The translations under genes were made by a program, and so were the position numbers. Shown here in pieces: positions 1-9,232 of a stretch of 64,000 nt of DNA; positions within the stretch are counted from its first letter, which is position 1, and each line of letters begins with the position of its first letter. The stretch comes from Curvibacter sp. GTDB taxonomy: Bacteria; Pseudomonadota; Gammaproteobacteria; Burkholderiales; Burkholderiaceae_C. Below the pieces are notes generated by a model. It was not told where the DNA came from, did not search any database, and saw nothing but the letters and a program-made list of their open reading frames with translations. Where the stretch lies: NCBI GenBank assembly GCA_004293725.1, contig REAW01000015.1:1-64000 (forward strand). Reading direction: 5' to 3'.

Positions 1-4
1 CCCC

Positions 5-3000
5 ATGTTTGTACACCTGCGCCTGCACACCGAATTTTCCGTGGTGGATTCCACCAACCGCATCGACGAGGTGGTCAAGGCCGCTGCCAAGGACGGCCAG
101 CCGGCCATGGCTATTACCGACCTGAACAACCTGTTTGGTGCCATCAAGTTCTACAAAGAGGGCCGCGCCAAGGGTGTCAAGCCCCTGATTGGGGCCGAAG
201 TCATCATCGAAGGGCTGGGCGGCGACACCGGCGCACTGTCGCGTGTCATCTTGCTGGTGCAGAACAAGCAGGGCTATCTGAACATCTCGGAGCTGATTGC
301 GCGTGCCTTCACCCAAAACGTGGTCAAAAACCAGGCTGTGGCGAAGGTGGATTGGCTCAAAGAACTCCATGAAGGCCTGATTTGCCTTTCCGGCGCCCAG
401 GCCGGCCCGGTGGGCCAGGCGCTGGTGCAGGGGGACACACATCGCGCCTACGAGGCCGCCATGCAGCTGGCTAGCGTGTTCCCGCACCGCTTTTACCTGG
501 AAGTACAGCGCGCAGGCCGGGCGGATGACGAAGCCCATGTGGTGGCCACGGTGCAACTGGCCGCACGCATGATGCTGCCGGTGGTGGCCACGCACCCGAT
601 CCAGTTCACCGAGCCTGACGACTTTGAGGCGCACGAGGCGCGGGTGTGTATTGCAGATGGCGAGATTCTGAGCAACCCCAAACGGGTGCGCCGATTTACG
701 CGCGAGCAGTATTTCAAAAGCGCAGCCCAAATGGAAGCGTTGTTTGCGGACATTCCCTCTGCCATTGCCAACACGCTGGAGATCGCCAAGCGCTGCAGCC
801 TGACCCTGGTGTTGGGCAAGCCCCAGCTGCCGGTGTTTCCAACGCCCGAGGTCAATGGCCAGCGCATGACGCCGGAAGAGTACTTTCGGTACGCGTCATT
901 TGAGGGTCTGAAGGAGCGCATGCGCCACCTCTACCCCAAGGCGGATGAGCGTGAGGCGCAGATGCCGCGTTATGTGGAGCGCCTGGAATTTGAGCTGGCC
1001 ACCATTTTGAAAATGGGCTTCCCAGGCTACTTTTTGATCGTGGGCGACTTCATCAACTGGGCCAAGAACAACGGCTGCCCCGTGGGGCCAGGACGTGGCT
1101 CCGGAGCCGGCTCACTGGTGGCCTATGCGCTCAAGATTACCGACCTGGACCCGCTGCAATACAACCTGCTGTTCGAGCGGTTTCTGAACCCCGAGCGGGT
1201 GTCCATGCCCGACTTTGACATCGACTTTTGCCAGACCAACCGCAACCTGGTGATCGACTATGTGAAAGACAAGTACGGCAAAGACGCCGTGAGCCAGATT
1301 GCCACCTTTGGCACCATGGCCGCGCGCGGTGTGGTGCGCGATGTGGGCCGGGTGCTGGACATGAGCTACACCTTCTGCGATGGCATTTCCAAGCTCATCC
1401 CCAACAAGCCCGGCACCAACGTCACGCTTCAATTGCCGCCCACCGACGGCAAGAAGAACGACAAGTACGTTTACGCCAGCGAGGCAGAGCCCCTGCTGGC
1501 CGAGCGCGAAGAGAAAGAGGAAGACGTCAAGACCCTGCTGGAGTTGGCCCGCAAGTTGGAAGGCATGACGCGCAATATCGGCATGCACGCCGGGGGCGTA
1601 TTGATTGCACCGGGCAAGTTGACTGACTTTTGCCCGCTGTACCAGCAGCCCGGCAGTGAATCAGCGGTGAGCCAGTACGACAAGGACGACGTGGAGGCGA
1701 TTGGCCTGGTGAAGTTCGACTTCTTGGGCCTGGCCACGCTGACGATTCTGGAAATCGCGCGCGAGTTCATTAAGAAGCGCCACCCGGGCCAGGAGAACTT
1801 CGCCTACGAAAACCTGCCGCTCAATGACGCCAAGGTATACCGGCTGTTCTCCGAGGGCAAGACCGAGGCGGTGTTCCAGTTTGAAAGCGTGGGCATGCAG
1901 CGCATGCTGGTGGATGCCAAGCCCAGCCGCCTGGAAGACCTGATTGCGCTGAACGCGCTGTACCGCCCGGGCCCCATGGACCTGATTCCCAGCTTTGTGG
2001 CGCGTAAACACGGCAAAGAGGTGATCGAGTACCCGCACCCGCTGGTGGCCGAGATGCTGAGCGAGACCTACGGCATCATGGTCTACCAGGAGCAGGTGAT
2101 GCAGACCGCCCAGATTTTGGGCGGCTATTCACTGGGTGGTGCCGACATGCTGCGCCGCGCCATGGGCAAGAAGAAGGCCGAAGAGATGGCCGAGCACCGC
2201 GCCATCTTTCGCGCGGGGGCCGCCAAAAACGACATCAGTGAAGAAAAGGCCGACGAAGTTTTCGACTTGATGGAGAAGTTTGCGGGCTACGGCTTCAACA
2301 AGTCGCATGCCGCCGCCTATTCGCTGTTGGCCTACCACACGGCTTGGATCAAGGTGCACTACACGGCCGAGTTCTTCTGCGCCAATATGACGGTGGAAAT
2401 GGACGACACCGACAAATTGAAGGTGCTGTTCGAAGACGCCGAAAAGATGGGGTTGAGCTTTGAGCCACCCAACATCAACCGCGGCTTTCACCGGTTTGAG
2501 CCCATCTCCAACAAAGAAATCCGCTACGGCTTGGGCGCCATCAAGGGCACGGGACAGCAAGCCATCGAAGCCATTGTGGCCGCGCGCGAAGGCCGTGGCC
2601 CCACCGGGGAGGCCGGCCCCTTCAAGAGCCTGTTTGACTTTGCCCGCCGCGTGGACCGCGCGCGCCTCAACAAGCGCTGTGTGGAGGCGCTGATCAAGGC
2701 TGGAGCCTTTGACACCATCTGCCTGAACCGTGCCTCCCTGGTGGAAAGCATGGACCGCGCCTTCGACTTTGCCGCTGCCAGTGCCGCCAATGCCAACCAG
2801 CACGGCCTGTTTGACATGGGCGGCGAGGATGACCATGGTTCGAGTACCCAAGAGCCGGACCTGGTGGACGTGTTGCCGTGGGGCGTGCGTGAGCAACTGA
2901 CGCAAGAGAAATCGGCTGTCGGCTTTTACCTCTCGGGCCATTTGTTTGACGAGATGGCTCTGGAGGTGCGCCGCTTTGCCAAACGGCCGATCGAGGAGGT

Positions 3001-3571
3001 GCTGGAGACCCGTGAGCCGCAGGTGCTGGCCGGCATCATCAGCGGCTTCAAGGTCATCAACGGCAACCGGGGCAAGGTGGGCATCTTTACGCTGGATGAC
3101 AAGTCCGCAGCCATTGAGGCCACGGCCGATGAAGCCATGCTCACCACCTACCGCCACCTGCTGCAAGACGACACCCTGGTGATTGTGAGCGGGCGCCTGC
3201 AGCCCGGGCGCAACGGCTTTGCCGCGCGGTTTGTGGCGCAGCAACTGTGGGGGCTTGAGGAGGCGCGCTGCCGCTTTGGTAAATTTCTGCGCGTATCGGT
3301 GCAGCTCGAGGGTCGGCAGCGGGTCCCGGACTTGCAGGCCATGTTGCGTGAGTTTCCGGCAGTGCGTGAGATGTCGGAGCAAGGTGAGCTGGTGCGGGGG
3401 TTGGGTGTGCGCCTGCAATTGCAATGCTTGGCAACCGAAGATACGCTGACCGGCGCTGCGGTGGACCTGCATCTGGACGAGCGCGCCAAGTTCTTTCCCA
3501 GCGACGCGGCTCTGGCGAGTTGGCGTGGACAGGCCTACCAGGGTAAAGCCACCATCGTCTACGACCTCTAG
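5..3571 (+). CDS. dnaE: DNA polymerase III subunit alpha
   Basis: Catalytic subunit of the replicative DNA polymerase III, a C-family polymerase. The 1188-residue product has the family's usual length and begins with the PHP-domain motif HLRLHTEFS. The palm-domain motif PDFDIDF supplies Asp403 and Asp405, and KFDFLGL supplies Asp572; these correspond to the three catalytic aspartates of the E. coli enzyme. Fingers, helix-hairpin-helix and OB-fold regions follow in the expected order (OB fold at roughly residues 1010-1090). The ATG lies only 4 bases inside the window, so its ribosome binding site is not visible, but the N-terminus aligns with known DnaE starts. The last 66 bases are present a second time at 4674-4739, where a diverged dnaE 3' end follows an unrelated gene. 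A dispersed repeat begins 3 bases after the stop codon. Confidence 0.98.
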   Translation: MFVHLRLHTEFSVVDSTNRIDEVVKAAAKDGQPAMAITDLNNLFGAIKFYKEGRAKGVKPLIGAEVIIEGLGGDTGALSRVILLVQNKQGYLNISELIARAFTQNVVKNQAVAKVDWLKELHEGLICLSGAQAGPVGQALVQGDTHRAYEAAMQLASVFPHRFYLEVQRAGRADDEAHVVATVQLAARMMLPVVATHPIQFTEPDDFEAHEARVCIADGEILSNPKRVRRFTREQYFKSAAQMEALFADIPSAIANTLEIAKRCSLTLVLGKPQLPVFPTPEVNGQRMTPEEYFRYASFEGLKERMRHLYPKADEREAQMPRYVERLEFELATILKMGFPGYFLIVGDFINWAKNNGCPVGPGRGSGAGSLVAYALKITDLDPLQYNLLFERFLNPERVSMPDFDIDFCQTNRNLVIDYVKDKYGKDAVSQIATFGTMAARGVVRDVGRVLDMSYTFCDGISKLIPNKPGTNVTLQLPPTDGKKNDKYVYASEAEPLLAEREEKEEDVKTLLELARKLEGMTRNIGMHAGGVLIAPGKLTDFCPLYQQPGSESAVSQYDKDDVEAIGLVKFDFLGLATLTILEIAREFIKKRHPGQENFAYENLPLNDAKVYRLFSEGKTEAVFQFESVGMQRMLVDAKPSRLEDLIALNALYRPGPMDLIPSFVARKHGKEVIEYPHPLVAEMLSETYGIMVYQEQVMQTAQILGGYSLGGADMLRRAMGKKKAEEMAEHRAIFRAGAAKNDISEEKADEVFDLMEKFAGYGFNKSHAAAYSLLAYHTAWIKVHYTAEFFCANMTVEMDDTDKLKVLFEDAEKMGLSFEPPNINRGFHRFEPISNKEIRYGLGAIKGTGQQAIEAIVAAREGRGPTGEAGPFKSLFDFARRVDRARLNKRCVEALIKAGAFDTICLNRASLVESMDRAFDFAAASAANANQHGLFDMGGEDDHGSSTQEPDLVDVLPWGVREQLTQEKSAVGFYLSGHLFDEMALEVRRFAKRPIEEVLETREPQVLAGIISGFKVINGNRGKVGIFTLDDKSAAIEATADEAMLTTYRHLLQDDTLVIVSGRLQPGRNGFAARFVAQQLWGLEEARCRFGKFLRVSVQLEGRQRVPDLQAMLREFPAVREMSEQGELVRGLGVRLQLQCLATEDTLTGAAVDLHLDERAKFFPSDAALASWRGQAYQGKATIVYDL

Positions 3572-3630
3572 GCGAAATTAGCCTCTAGCCCATGTGCATG
3601 TTGCGCGAGTAGCTCCCAAATTAGGAGCGT
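3506..3630 (+). repeat. 125-bp direct repeat, copy 1 (dnaE 3' end plus dispersed element)
   Basis: These 125 bases (last 66 of dnaE and 59 downstream) recur at 4674-4798 with the same length and no gaps. I count about 14 mismatches by eye (about 89% identity). The copies bracket the unknown gene at 3911-4606. Confidence 0.9.
3575..3630 (+). repeat. Dispersed hairpin repeat, copy A
   Basis: Copy of the window's dispersed element, starting 3 bases after the dnaE stop. It contains the core GCCTCTAGCC, then TTGCGCGAGTAGCT, then a hairpin with arms GCTCC and GGAGC. It has the same orientation as dnaE. By position and structure it could act as a 3'-end or terminator element (inference). Confidence 0.8.
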
Positions 3631-3910
3631 GTCAAAAGCACCATGAACGCAGGTCTCAGGCAAGTTGGCACATTAGAGCTCATGCGTATTTGTATAAGTT
3701 CACTGCAATATATCGCCATTGCCTGCGATGTTGTGCATCGTTACCATCTGGATATTGCTCCGATGGTGGGCATGGCGGGCCAACCCAAGTAAATGGGATT
3801 CCGGCGAGGTCTCAACTACACCGCCAAGACCAAACACGGCGCCGGCTGCCAGTGCGGCATGTACTCCGCCACTGGCCATGCGCACTTAGATCACTCACGG
3901 AGCCTTCTTT
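3631..3910 (+). other. Intergenic stretch with no recognisable gene
   Basis: This belongs to a gap of about 340 bases between dnaE and the exported-protein gene. Short open frames exist on both strands (for example 3594-3914 on plus and 3700-3885 on minus), but none has a good ribosome binding site or a product I recognise. It may be a remnant of whatever event placed the gene at 3911 here. Confidence 0.4.
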
Positions 3911-4606
3911 ATGAAACATCTTTTGACTCTTCTCACTGTCGGGTTTCTGGCGACCCCCTTCTTGTCTGTTTCTGCGGCGGACAGGGAACTGTTCGTGTTT
4001 GACCTTGAGCTCAACAAGCCGTTTGAAGTGCGCGAGTGCCAGTACGACATCATTTCTGTGCCAATAGGCCAGCAGACGTTTTTCAGGAAGCCAACGACCA
4101 GTATGTATCGGTACATCGAATCCAAGCCTCAAAACGACAAGTGCTTTCAGCGCGAAGGTGTTGGTTACACGGTTCCGCCTATGGATACAAATGGCAATCA
4201 CAATCCCCTGCCGCCAGCCGGGCCGCTAGTAAATGGCGATGTCAAGGTGATCCATGCCGACGCCTTGCGCCCCGGCCTCGTGGGCGACAAGTGGATTTGG
4301 GTACGGGTTGCGGGAGGGACACTGCAGGCGGTGAAGTTTTATTTCCCCGCTTTGGGCATCGACGATGTGCAGCAAGCGCTTCGGGCCAAATATGGCGCGC
4401 CGACGCAGATCCAAGAACGGTATCTCGACCGCGGTCGCGACGGTCGCCTCGATTACTTTATTGCAACTTGGGTGCGACCCAAGTTGACTGTAGTTCTGAC
4501 GAGTTTGGATACCGACATGGACATGGGGGGATCGCGCTCGACGACAGGTCATGTTCGCGTGGACTACGGCACGCCGATACCAAAGACTGAGAAGAACAGC
4601 CTTTGA
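3911..4606 (+). CDS. Putative exported protein of unknown function
   Basis: I do not recognise this 231-residue protein. It starts with a clear Sec signal peptide (Met-Lys-His, a hydrophobic core, likely cleavage after SVSA near residue 22), so it is probably periplasmic. The mature part has two cysteines (in RECQYD and DKCFQRE) that could form a disulfide, and a C-terminal half rich in beta-strand-like segments. The gene stands alone between dnaE and tolA (opposite strand) and is bracketed by the 125-bp direct repeat, which suggests an accessory insertion between two core genes. No close functional analogy can be offered from sequence alone. Confidence 0.75.
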   Translation: MKHLLTLLTVGFLATPFLSVSAADRELFVFDLELNKPFEVRECQYDIISVPIGQQTFFRKPTTSMYRYIESKPQNDKCFQREGVGYTVPPMDTNGNHNPLPPAGPLVNGDVKVIHADALRPGLVGDKWIWVRVAGGTLQAVKFYFPALGIDDVQQALRAKYGAPTQIQERYLDRGRDGRLDYFIATWVRPKLTVVLTSLDTDMDMGGSRSTTGHVRVDYGTPIPKTEKNSL

Positions 4607-4673
4607 CGGTAGGTTTTGTTTATTTTTTTGCGCTGAGGCTGGCGCGTAAACGGGGTGTGTGCCTGCAGCTGAT

Positions 4674-4798
4674 GCGGCTCTTGCGAGCTGGCGTGGACAG
4701 GCCTACCAGGGTAAAACCACTATCGTCTACGACCTCTAGACGAAATTGGCCTCTAGCCAATGTGCATGTTGCGCGAGCAGCTACGAAAATGATAGCGT
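4674..4798 (+). repeat. 125-bp direct repeat, copy 2 (orphan dnaE 3' end)
   Basis: This partner of 3506-3630 still encodes the last 21 residues of DnaE and its TAG stop, with one amino-acid change (Ala to Thr in GKATIVYDL). Three of the four differences in the coding part are synonymous. It is not joined to any polymerase gene. That pattern fits a copy that diverged under selection elsewhere better than neutral decay in place (inference). Confidence 0.9.
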
Positions 4799-4800
4799 TT
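4743..4800 (+). repeat. Dispersed hairpin repeat, copy B
   Basis: Second element of the family, contained in direct-repeat copy 2. Its first half forms a perfect TTGGC-ctcta-GCCAA hairpin. In the second half the arms have changed to GCTA/TAGC, compensating the GCTCC/GGAGC arms of copy A, and GTTTTC follows. Confidence 0.8.
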
Positions 4801-4809
4801 TCACGACGC

Positions 4810-5766
4810 CTATTGCCCCAATAGGTTTTGGGGCGACAGCTCGATGATCATGGGTGACCAGACTTTGCCGTCATCCAGCGGCAGTTTGGCGGTCTTGTCG
4901 ATGGCATTGAGTGCCGCGTTGTCCCACGACTTGTTGCCACTGGACTTGGTGATGCGACTGCTCAAAATGTCTCCGCCCGCACTGAGTGTGACCGTGACTT
5001 CGGTCTTGGGGTTGCCCACAATAATTTCTGTATAGGTCACGTTGGGTTTGATGCGACCCGCAACGCGCGCGTTGTAGCTGGCCGAAGGGCCTGAACTTTT
5101 CGCAGCAGTGCCTGCGCCGCCAGTGCCGCTGGTTTCACCTCCGGCCAGCGCTGCCATGCGTTTGAGCTGGTCATCGCGGTTTTTCTGGGCCGCCAGCTCC
5201 GCTGCCTTGGTGGCTTTTTGTTTGGCCAAGGCTTCGGCTTTGGCCTTGTCGGCCTTCTCGGTTTTTTCCGCCTTCTCGCGTGCGGCTTTGGTTTCCTGTT
5301 CCTTGCTCTGTTTCTCTTGCGCAAGCTTCTCGCGTCTCAATTTATCCTGTTGCGCCTTGCGCTCCTGCTCCAGTTTGGCCAGCTGCAGCTCTTTGTCCTT
5401 CTGCAGGCGGATCTTTTCTTTTTCCTTCTCTCTGGCCAAGGCAATGTCGGCCGCCTTGGGCGCTTCTACCACGGGGGGAGCCGGTGGGGGAGCCGGTGGG
5501 GGGGCGGGTGGAACAGGAAGCGGGGGTTCGGGCTCAGGCTGCGGCGTTTCGGGTTCTGGTTCAGGGGGCACTGGCGCAGCCTCTTGCGGAACTGAGGCCC
5601 AAAGCTCGGCCTCAACAGCCACGGGAGGTGTTTCCCTTTTCCACGCCACACCGATGGCAAGGAACGCTACCAAAACCAGATGGGCCATGAGCGCGAGCAA
5701 CACGGAGCGCACCAAGCCCGGCGTAGCGGGCGGGGCAAACTCCAAATGCTGGCGGGTCGCGCTCAT
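4810..5766 (-). CDS. tolA: TolA, cell-envelope integrity protein
   Basis: Periplasm-spanning component of the Tol-Pal system, which transmits energy from TolQR to the outer membrane during cell division. The 318-residue product has one N-terminal membrane anchor (about residues 15-38), a proline-rich stretch (about 60-105), a long Ala/Lys/Glu helical region (about 110-215) typical of TolA domain II, and a C-terminal TonB-like domain with NVTYTEIIVGNP near residue 240. The start at 5766 (MSATRQHLEF) was chosen because it lies just beyond the tolR stop; longer frames would overlap tolR. It is the last gene of tolQRA. No tolB or pal follows: downstream come the orphan repeat and dnaE. Confidence 0.9.
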   Translation of the reverse strand: MSATRQHLEFAPPATPGLVRSVLLALMAHLVLVAFLAIGVAWKRETPPVAVEAELWASVPQEAAPVPPEPEPETPQPEPEPPLPVPPAPPPAPPPAPPVVEAPKAADIALAREKEKEKIRLQKDKELQLAKLEQERKAQQDKLRREKLAQEKQSKEQETKAAREKAEKTEKADKAKAEALAKQKATKAAELAAQKNRDDQLKRMAALAGGETSGTGGAGTAAKSSGPSASYNARVAGRIKPNVTYTEIIVGNPKTEVTVTLSAGGDILSSRITKSSGNKSWDNAALNAIDKTAKLPLDDGKVWSPMIIELSPQNLLGQ

Positions 5767-5773
5767 GCGAAAG

Positions 5774-6220
<447 letters not shown>

Positions 6221-6241
6221 GGGGGTATTCCTTGCGGTGGC

Positions 6242-6940
6242 TTAGCGGGCTGCGGGGGCAGAGGCCTGCGCACTCACATTGCGCTGCAGGATGTTGGAGA
6301 ACTCTTCAATGAAAGTCTCCTGCTGGATGGCAATGCGGTCCAGGTCGCGGGCGAAGCGGTTGTAGGCCACCACGGCCGGAATGGCGGCAAACAAACCAAT
6401 GGCCGTGGCCACCAGGGCCTCGGCAATGCCGGGTGCCACCGTGGCCAGGGTAACTTGCTCCAGCGAAGCCAGACCGGTGAACGCGTGCATGATGCCCCAC
6501 ACGGTGCCAAACAGACCCACATACGGTGACACGGAGCCCACCGAGGCCAGGAAAGACAAGTTACTTTCTACCGAGTCCATCTCGCGCTGGAAGCTCGCCC
6601 GCATGGCGCGGCGGGCGCCATCCATCAGTGTTCCTACATCGGCCACCCGGCGTTCGCGCAGTTTTTGAAACTCGCGCATGCCGCTGGCAAATATGCGTTC
6701 CATGGGGCCGCACTGTTGTGCATTTTTGCTGGCCGCGTTAAACAGGTCGTTGAGGCTGGAGCCCGACCAAAACTCACGCTCAAAAGCCTCGTTCTGTGCT
6801 TTCACACGGTTCAGCGAGAACAATTTGCGGAAGATGGCAGCCCAGCTGGAAATCGACACCAGCATCAGCAACAACATGACCGCCTGCACCACGATGCTGG
6901 CGTTGAGGACCAAATGGAGAATGGAGAGATCTTGGTTCAT
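6242..6940 (-). CDS. tolQ: TolQ, MotA/TolQ/ExbB proton channel protein
   Basis: Proton-channel subunit of the Tol-Pal envelope machine. The 232-residue product has the three membrane segments of the family (about residues 12-34, 133-155 and 168-190). The cytoplasmic loop carries MREFQKLRERR, and the late helix pair carries VGLFGTVWGIM and AEALVATAIGLFAAIPAVVAYN, both family signatures. The gene starts 17 bases after the aminotransferase stop codon, so Tol expression here may depend on read-through from the riboflavin/nusB genes upstream as well as any internal promoter. Confidence 0.95.
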   Translation of the reverse strand: MNQDLSILHLVLNASIVVQAVMLLLMLVSISSWAAIFRKLFSLNRVKAQNEAFEREFWSGSSLNDLFNAASKNAQQCGPMERIFASGMREFQKLRERRVADVGTLMDGARRAMRASFQREMDSVESNLSFLASVGSVSPYVGLFGTVWGIMHAFTGLASLEQVTLATVAPGIAEALVATAIGLFAAIPAVVAYNRFARDLDRIAIQQETFIEEFSNILQRNVSAQASAPAAR

Positions 6941-6957
6941 CAGGAGTGTTCAGGTGG

Positions 6958-8145
6958 TCAGGTCACGAGCATCGCACGCAAGCGGGCAATCGCTGTTTCC
7001 AATTGTTTCATGGAGCTGGCAGTGGAGAAACGGACAAACTGGGCAGTCTGCGCAGTGCCAAAGTCCCGCCCTGGCGTGATGGCCACGTGGGCGCGGTTCA
7101 TTACCTCAAACGCAAAGTCCCAGCTGTCCTTGATACCCATTTTTTTGCAAAGTTCCGAGCAATCGGCCCAAGCATAAAACGCGCCGTCGGGCATCACCGG
7201 TACGCTCAGCCCTAGCGCATTGAGCTGTGGAATGAAGTAATCGCGCCGAGCCTTGAACTCGGCGCGGCGCTGCTCGTATAGCGCAATGCTGGCTTCATCG
7301 AAGCACGACAGCGCAGCATGTTGTGCAATGGTGCTGGGGCAAATGAAGAGGTTTTGCGCCAGGCGCTCCACCACCGGTACCAGCACCTCCGGTACCACCA
7401 TCCAGCCCAGGCGCCAGCCGGTCATGTTGAAGTATTTGCTAAAGCTGTTGATGCTGATGATGGTGTCGTCCAACGCCAGCGCGGTCTGCCCATACTGCGC
7501 GTCAAAACTCAGCGCCAGATAAATCTCGTCCACCATCGTGATGCCGCCCCGCGCCTGCACCACCTGGTGAATGCGGCGCAGCTCATCGGGGTGGATGGAC
7601 GTGCCCGTGGGGTTGCTGGGAGAGGCCAGCAACACGCCCCGGGTGCGCGGGCCCCAGGCGGCTTCGACCTTGGCGGCACTGAGCTGGTAACGCTCTGCGG
7701 CCGTGGTGGGGATGAGCACTGCCTTGCCTTCCGCCGCGCTCACAAAGTGGCGGTTACAGGGGTAGCTGGGGTCGGGCATCAGGATTTCGTCACCCGATTC
7801 GATCAGCGCCATGCAGGCCAAGTGCAGTGCTGCAGACGCCCCCGCTGTGACCACAATCCGGCTCGCTGGCACTTGAATACCAAAGCGGGTGGCGTACCAA
7901 GCGCTGATGCATTCGCGCAACTGGGGCAGCCCTGTTGCGGGTGTGTACTGCGATTGGCCATTGCGTACCGCGCGAAGTGCGGCTTCTTGTACCAAGGGTG
8001 GTGCGGTGAAATCGGGCTCGCCGATATTCAGAAACACCATGGGGGCATCGGTGTGCGCTACCTGAGAACCCAAGGCGGAAGCGGCCTTGGCCACTTCCAT
8101 GACGTAAAACGGCTCAATGTTTTGCGCGCGAGAGGAAATCTGCAT
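6958..8145 (-). CDS. PLP-dependent aminotransferase (class I/II)
   Basis: A fold-type I pyridoxal-phosphate aminotransferase of 395 residues, probably acting on alanine, aspartate or a related amino acid. Visible family features include NIGEPDF near the N-terminus, YTPATGLPQLRE, the cofactor-binding SNPTG motif (LLASPSNPTGT) and the Schiff-base lysine in SFSKYFNMTGWRLGW. An upstream in-frame extension of 84 codons is cysteine- and tryptophan-rich, overlaps nusB and was rejected; MQISSRAQN at 8145 is the natural start. It lies 17 bases after nusB and 17 bases before tolQ. The exact substrate cannot be assigned from sequence. Confidence 0.9.
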   Translation of the reverse strand: MQISSRAQNIEPFYVMEVAKAASALGSQVAHTDAPMVFLNIGEPDFTAPPLVQEAALRAVRNGQSQYTPATGLPQLRECISAWYATRFGIQVPASRIVVTAGASAALHLACMALIESGDEILMPDPSYPCNRHFVSAAEGKAVLIPTTAAERYQLSAAKVEAAWGPRTRGVLLASPSNPTGTSIHPDELRRIHQVVQARGGITMVDEIYLALSFDAQYGQTALALDDTIISINSFSKYFNMTGWRLGWMVVPEVLVPVVERLAQNLFICPSTIAQHAALSCFDEASIALYEQRRAEFKARRDYFIPQLNALGLSVPVMPDGAFYAWADCSELCKKMGIKDSWDFAFEVMNRAHVAITPGRDFGTAQTAQFVRFSTASSMKQLETAIARLRAMLVT

Positions 8146-8162
8146 GGGCGGGCTGGTGTTGT

Positions 8163-8702
8163 TCAGGCTTTGCGGGGTTTTTTGGCCTTGTCGGCCTCTA
8201 CTTCCGCAGCCCGCAGGCCGGGTGCCAAGCCGTTGAGCACCCCGTTCACATACTTGTGGCCATCGGTGCCACCAAATTCCTTGGCCAACTCCACACACTC
8301 GTTCAGCACCACGCGCCAGGGCACATCCAGGCAATGCTGGAATTCGTACACACCAATCCACATCACCGCGTGTTCGATGGGTGAAATTTCCCCCCAAGGG
8401 CGGTCCAGCAGCGGGGCGATCAGGGCGTCCATCGCTTCGCCATGTTCCACGCAGCCGTGCAGCAGCGCGTCAAAGTGCGCCGCGTCGGCCTTGTTGAAGC
8501 CCGCCAGGTCGCGCGTAAACGGATCAATGTCTTCGACCGCATTGCGACCCACGAGGCTCTGGTAGAGGCCTTGCAGGGCAAATTCGCGTGCCCGCGTACG
8601 GTTGGACTTGCCGGCCGCTTTGCGTGCACCGGTGGCGGTGAGGCCGGTGCGCGACTGGCGGGGCGGGCGCTTGGCTGCGGAAGAGGAAGGGGTGTCGCTC
8701 AT
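8163..8702 (-). CDS. nusB: Transcription antitermination factor NusB
   Basis: RNA-binding protein that pairs with NusE (ribosomal protein S10) at boxA in rRNA transcription antitermination. The 179-residue product has the all-helical NusB core ([14 protein letters not shown], then [20 protein letters not shown], then [26 protein letters not shown]). The N-terminus carries an extra 30-40 residue basic, low-complexity segment, and the C-terminus a Lys-rich tail. Its ATG shares one base with the ribH TGA stop (TGATG), indicating translational coupling. Association of ribH with nusB is common in proteobacteria. Confidence 0.96.
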   Translation of the reverse strand: MSDTPSSSAAKRPPRQSRTGLTATGARKAAGKSNRTRAREFALQGLYQSLVGRNAVEDIDPFTRDLAGFNKADAAHFDALLHGCVEHGEAMDALIAPLLDRPWGEISPIEHAVMWIGVYEFQHCLDVPWRVVLNECVELAKEFGGTDGHKYVNGVLNGLAPGLRAAEVEADKAKKPRKA

Positions 8703-9169
8703 CAAATACTTTCCAGAATGTTGGCCATTTCTATGGCGACACGGGCCGCATCGCGGCCTTTTTCCACTTGCCGGGCAATCGCCTGGGGCAGGTCTTCTGT
8801 GGTCAGAATCGCGTTGGCGATCGGCAATTGGTAGTCCAATGCCAAGCGGGTAACGGCCGAGCCCGACTCGTTGGCTACCAGTTCAAAGTGGTAGGTTTCG
8901 CCGCGAATAATGCAGCCCAGGGCTATCAGCGCGTCGTACTTGCCCTTTTCGGCCATGGCCTGCAGGGCCACGGGAACCTCTAGTGCACCAGGTACGGTTA
9001 CATGGTCGATGTCTTTGTCTGCCACGCCCAGCGCCAGCAGCTCGGTCTTGCAGGCGGCCGCCAGGGCGTCGGTAACGCTGGCGTTGAAACGTGCTTGAAC
9101 GATGCCAATGGTCAGTTTCTTGCCGTTGAGGCGGTCTTCGGTAGTCGTGCCTTTGTCTGCGCCAAACAT
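8702..9169 (-). CDS. ribH: 6,7-dimethyl-8-ribityllumazine synthase
   Basis: Lumazine synthase, the penultimate step of riboflavin synthesis. It condenses 3,4-dihydroxy-2-butanone 4-phosphate with the ribitylamino-pyrimidine. The 155-residue protein has the normal length and contains the signatures [24 protein letters not shown], the phosphate-binding [12 protein letters not shown] with the catalytic histidine, and [11 protein letters not shown]. It lies between ribBA (63 bases upstream) and nusB (overlapping by one base). Riboflavin synthase and ribD are not in the window. Confidence 0.97.
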   Translation of the reverse strand: MFGADKGTTTEDRLNGKKLTIGIVQARFNASVTDALAAACKTELLALGVADKDIDHVTVPGALEVPVALQAMAEKGKYDALIALGCIIRGETYHFELVANESGSAVTRLALDYQLPIANAILTTEDLPQAIARQVEKGRDAARVAIEMANILESI

Positions 9170-9232
9170 GGTGGAGGTCCTTTCAGGTGATGGTCGGATT
9201 TTGCTGTCAAGTTCCGCAAGGTATGCGGCGGT

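Noticed and set aside
2129-3472. Long minus-strand open frame (447 codons) inside dnaE
   Set aside because: Antisense shadow of a high-GC gene with a fully conserved product; composition is not protein-like.
3594-3914. Open frame of 106 codons between dnaE and the exported-protein gene
   Set aside because: Begins inside the dispersed repeat, has no ribosome binding site, and the product looks like random translation.
7318-8565. Plus-strand open frame opposite the aminotransferase and nusB
   Set aside because: Antisense shadow; both minus-strand genes are clearly coding.
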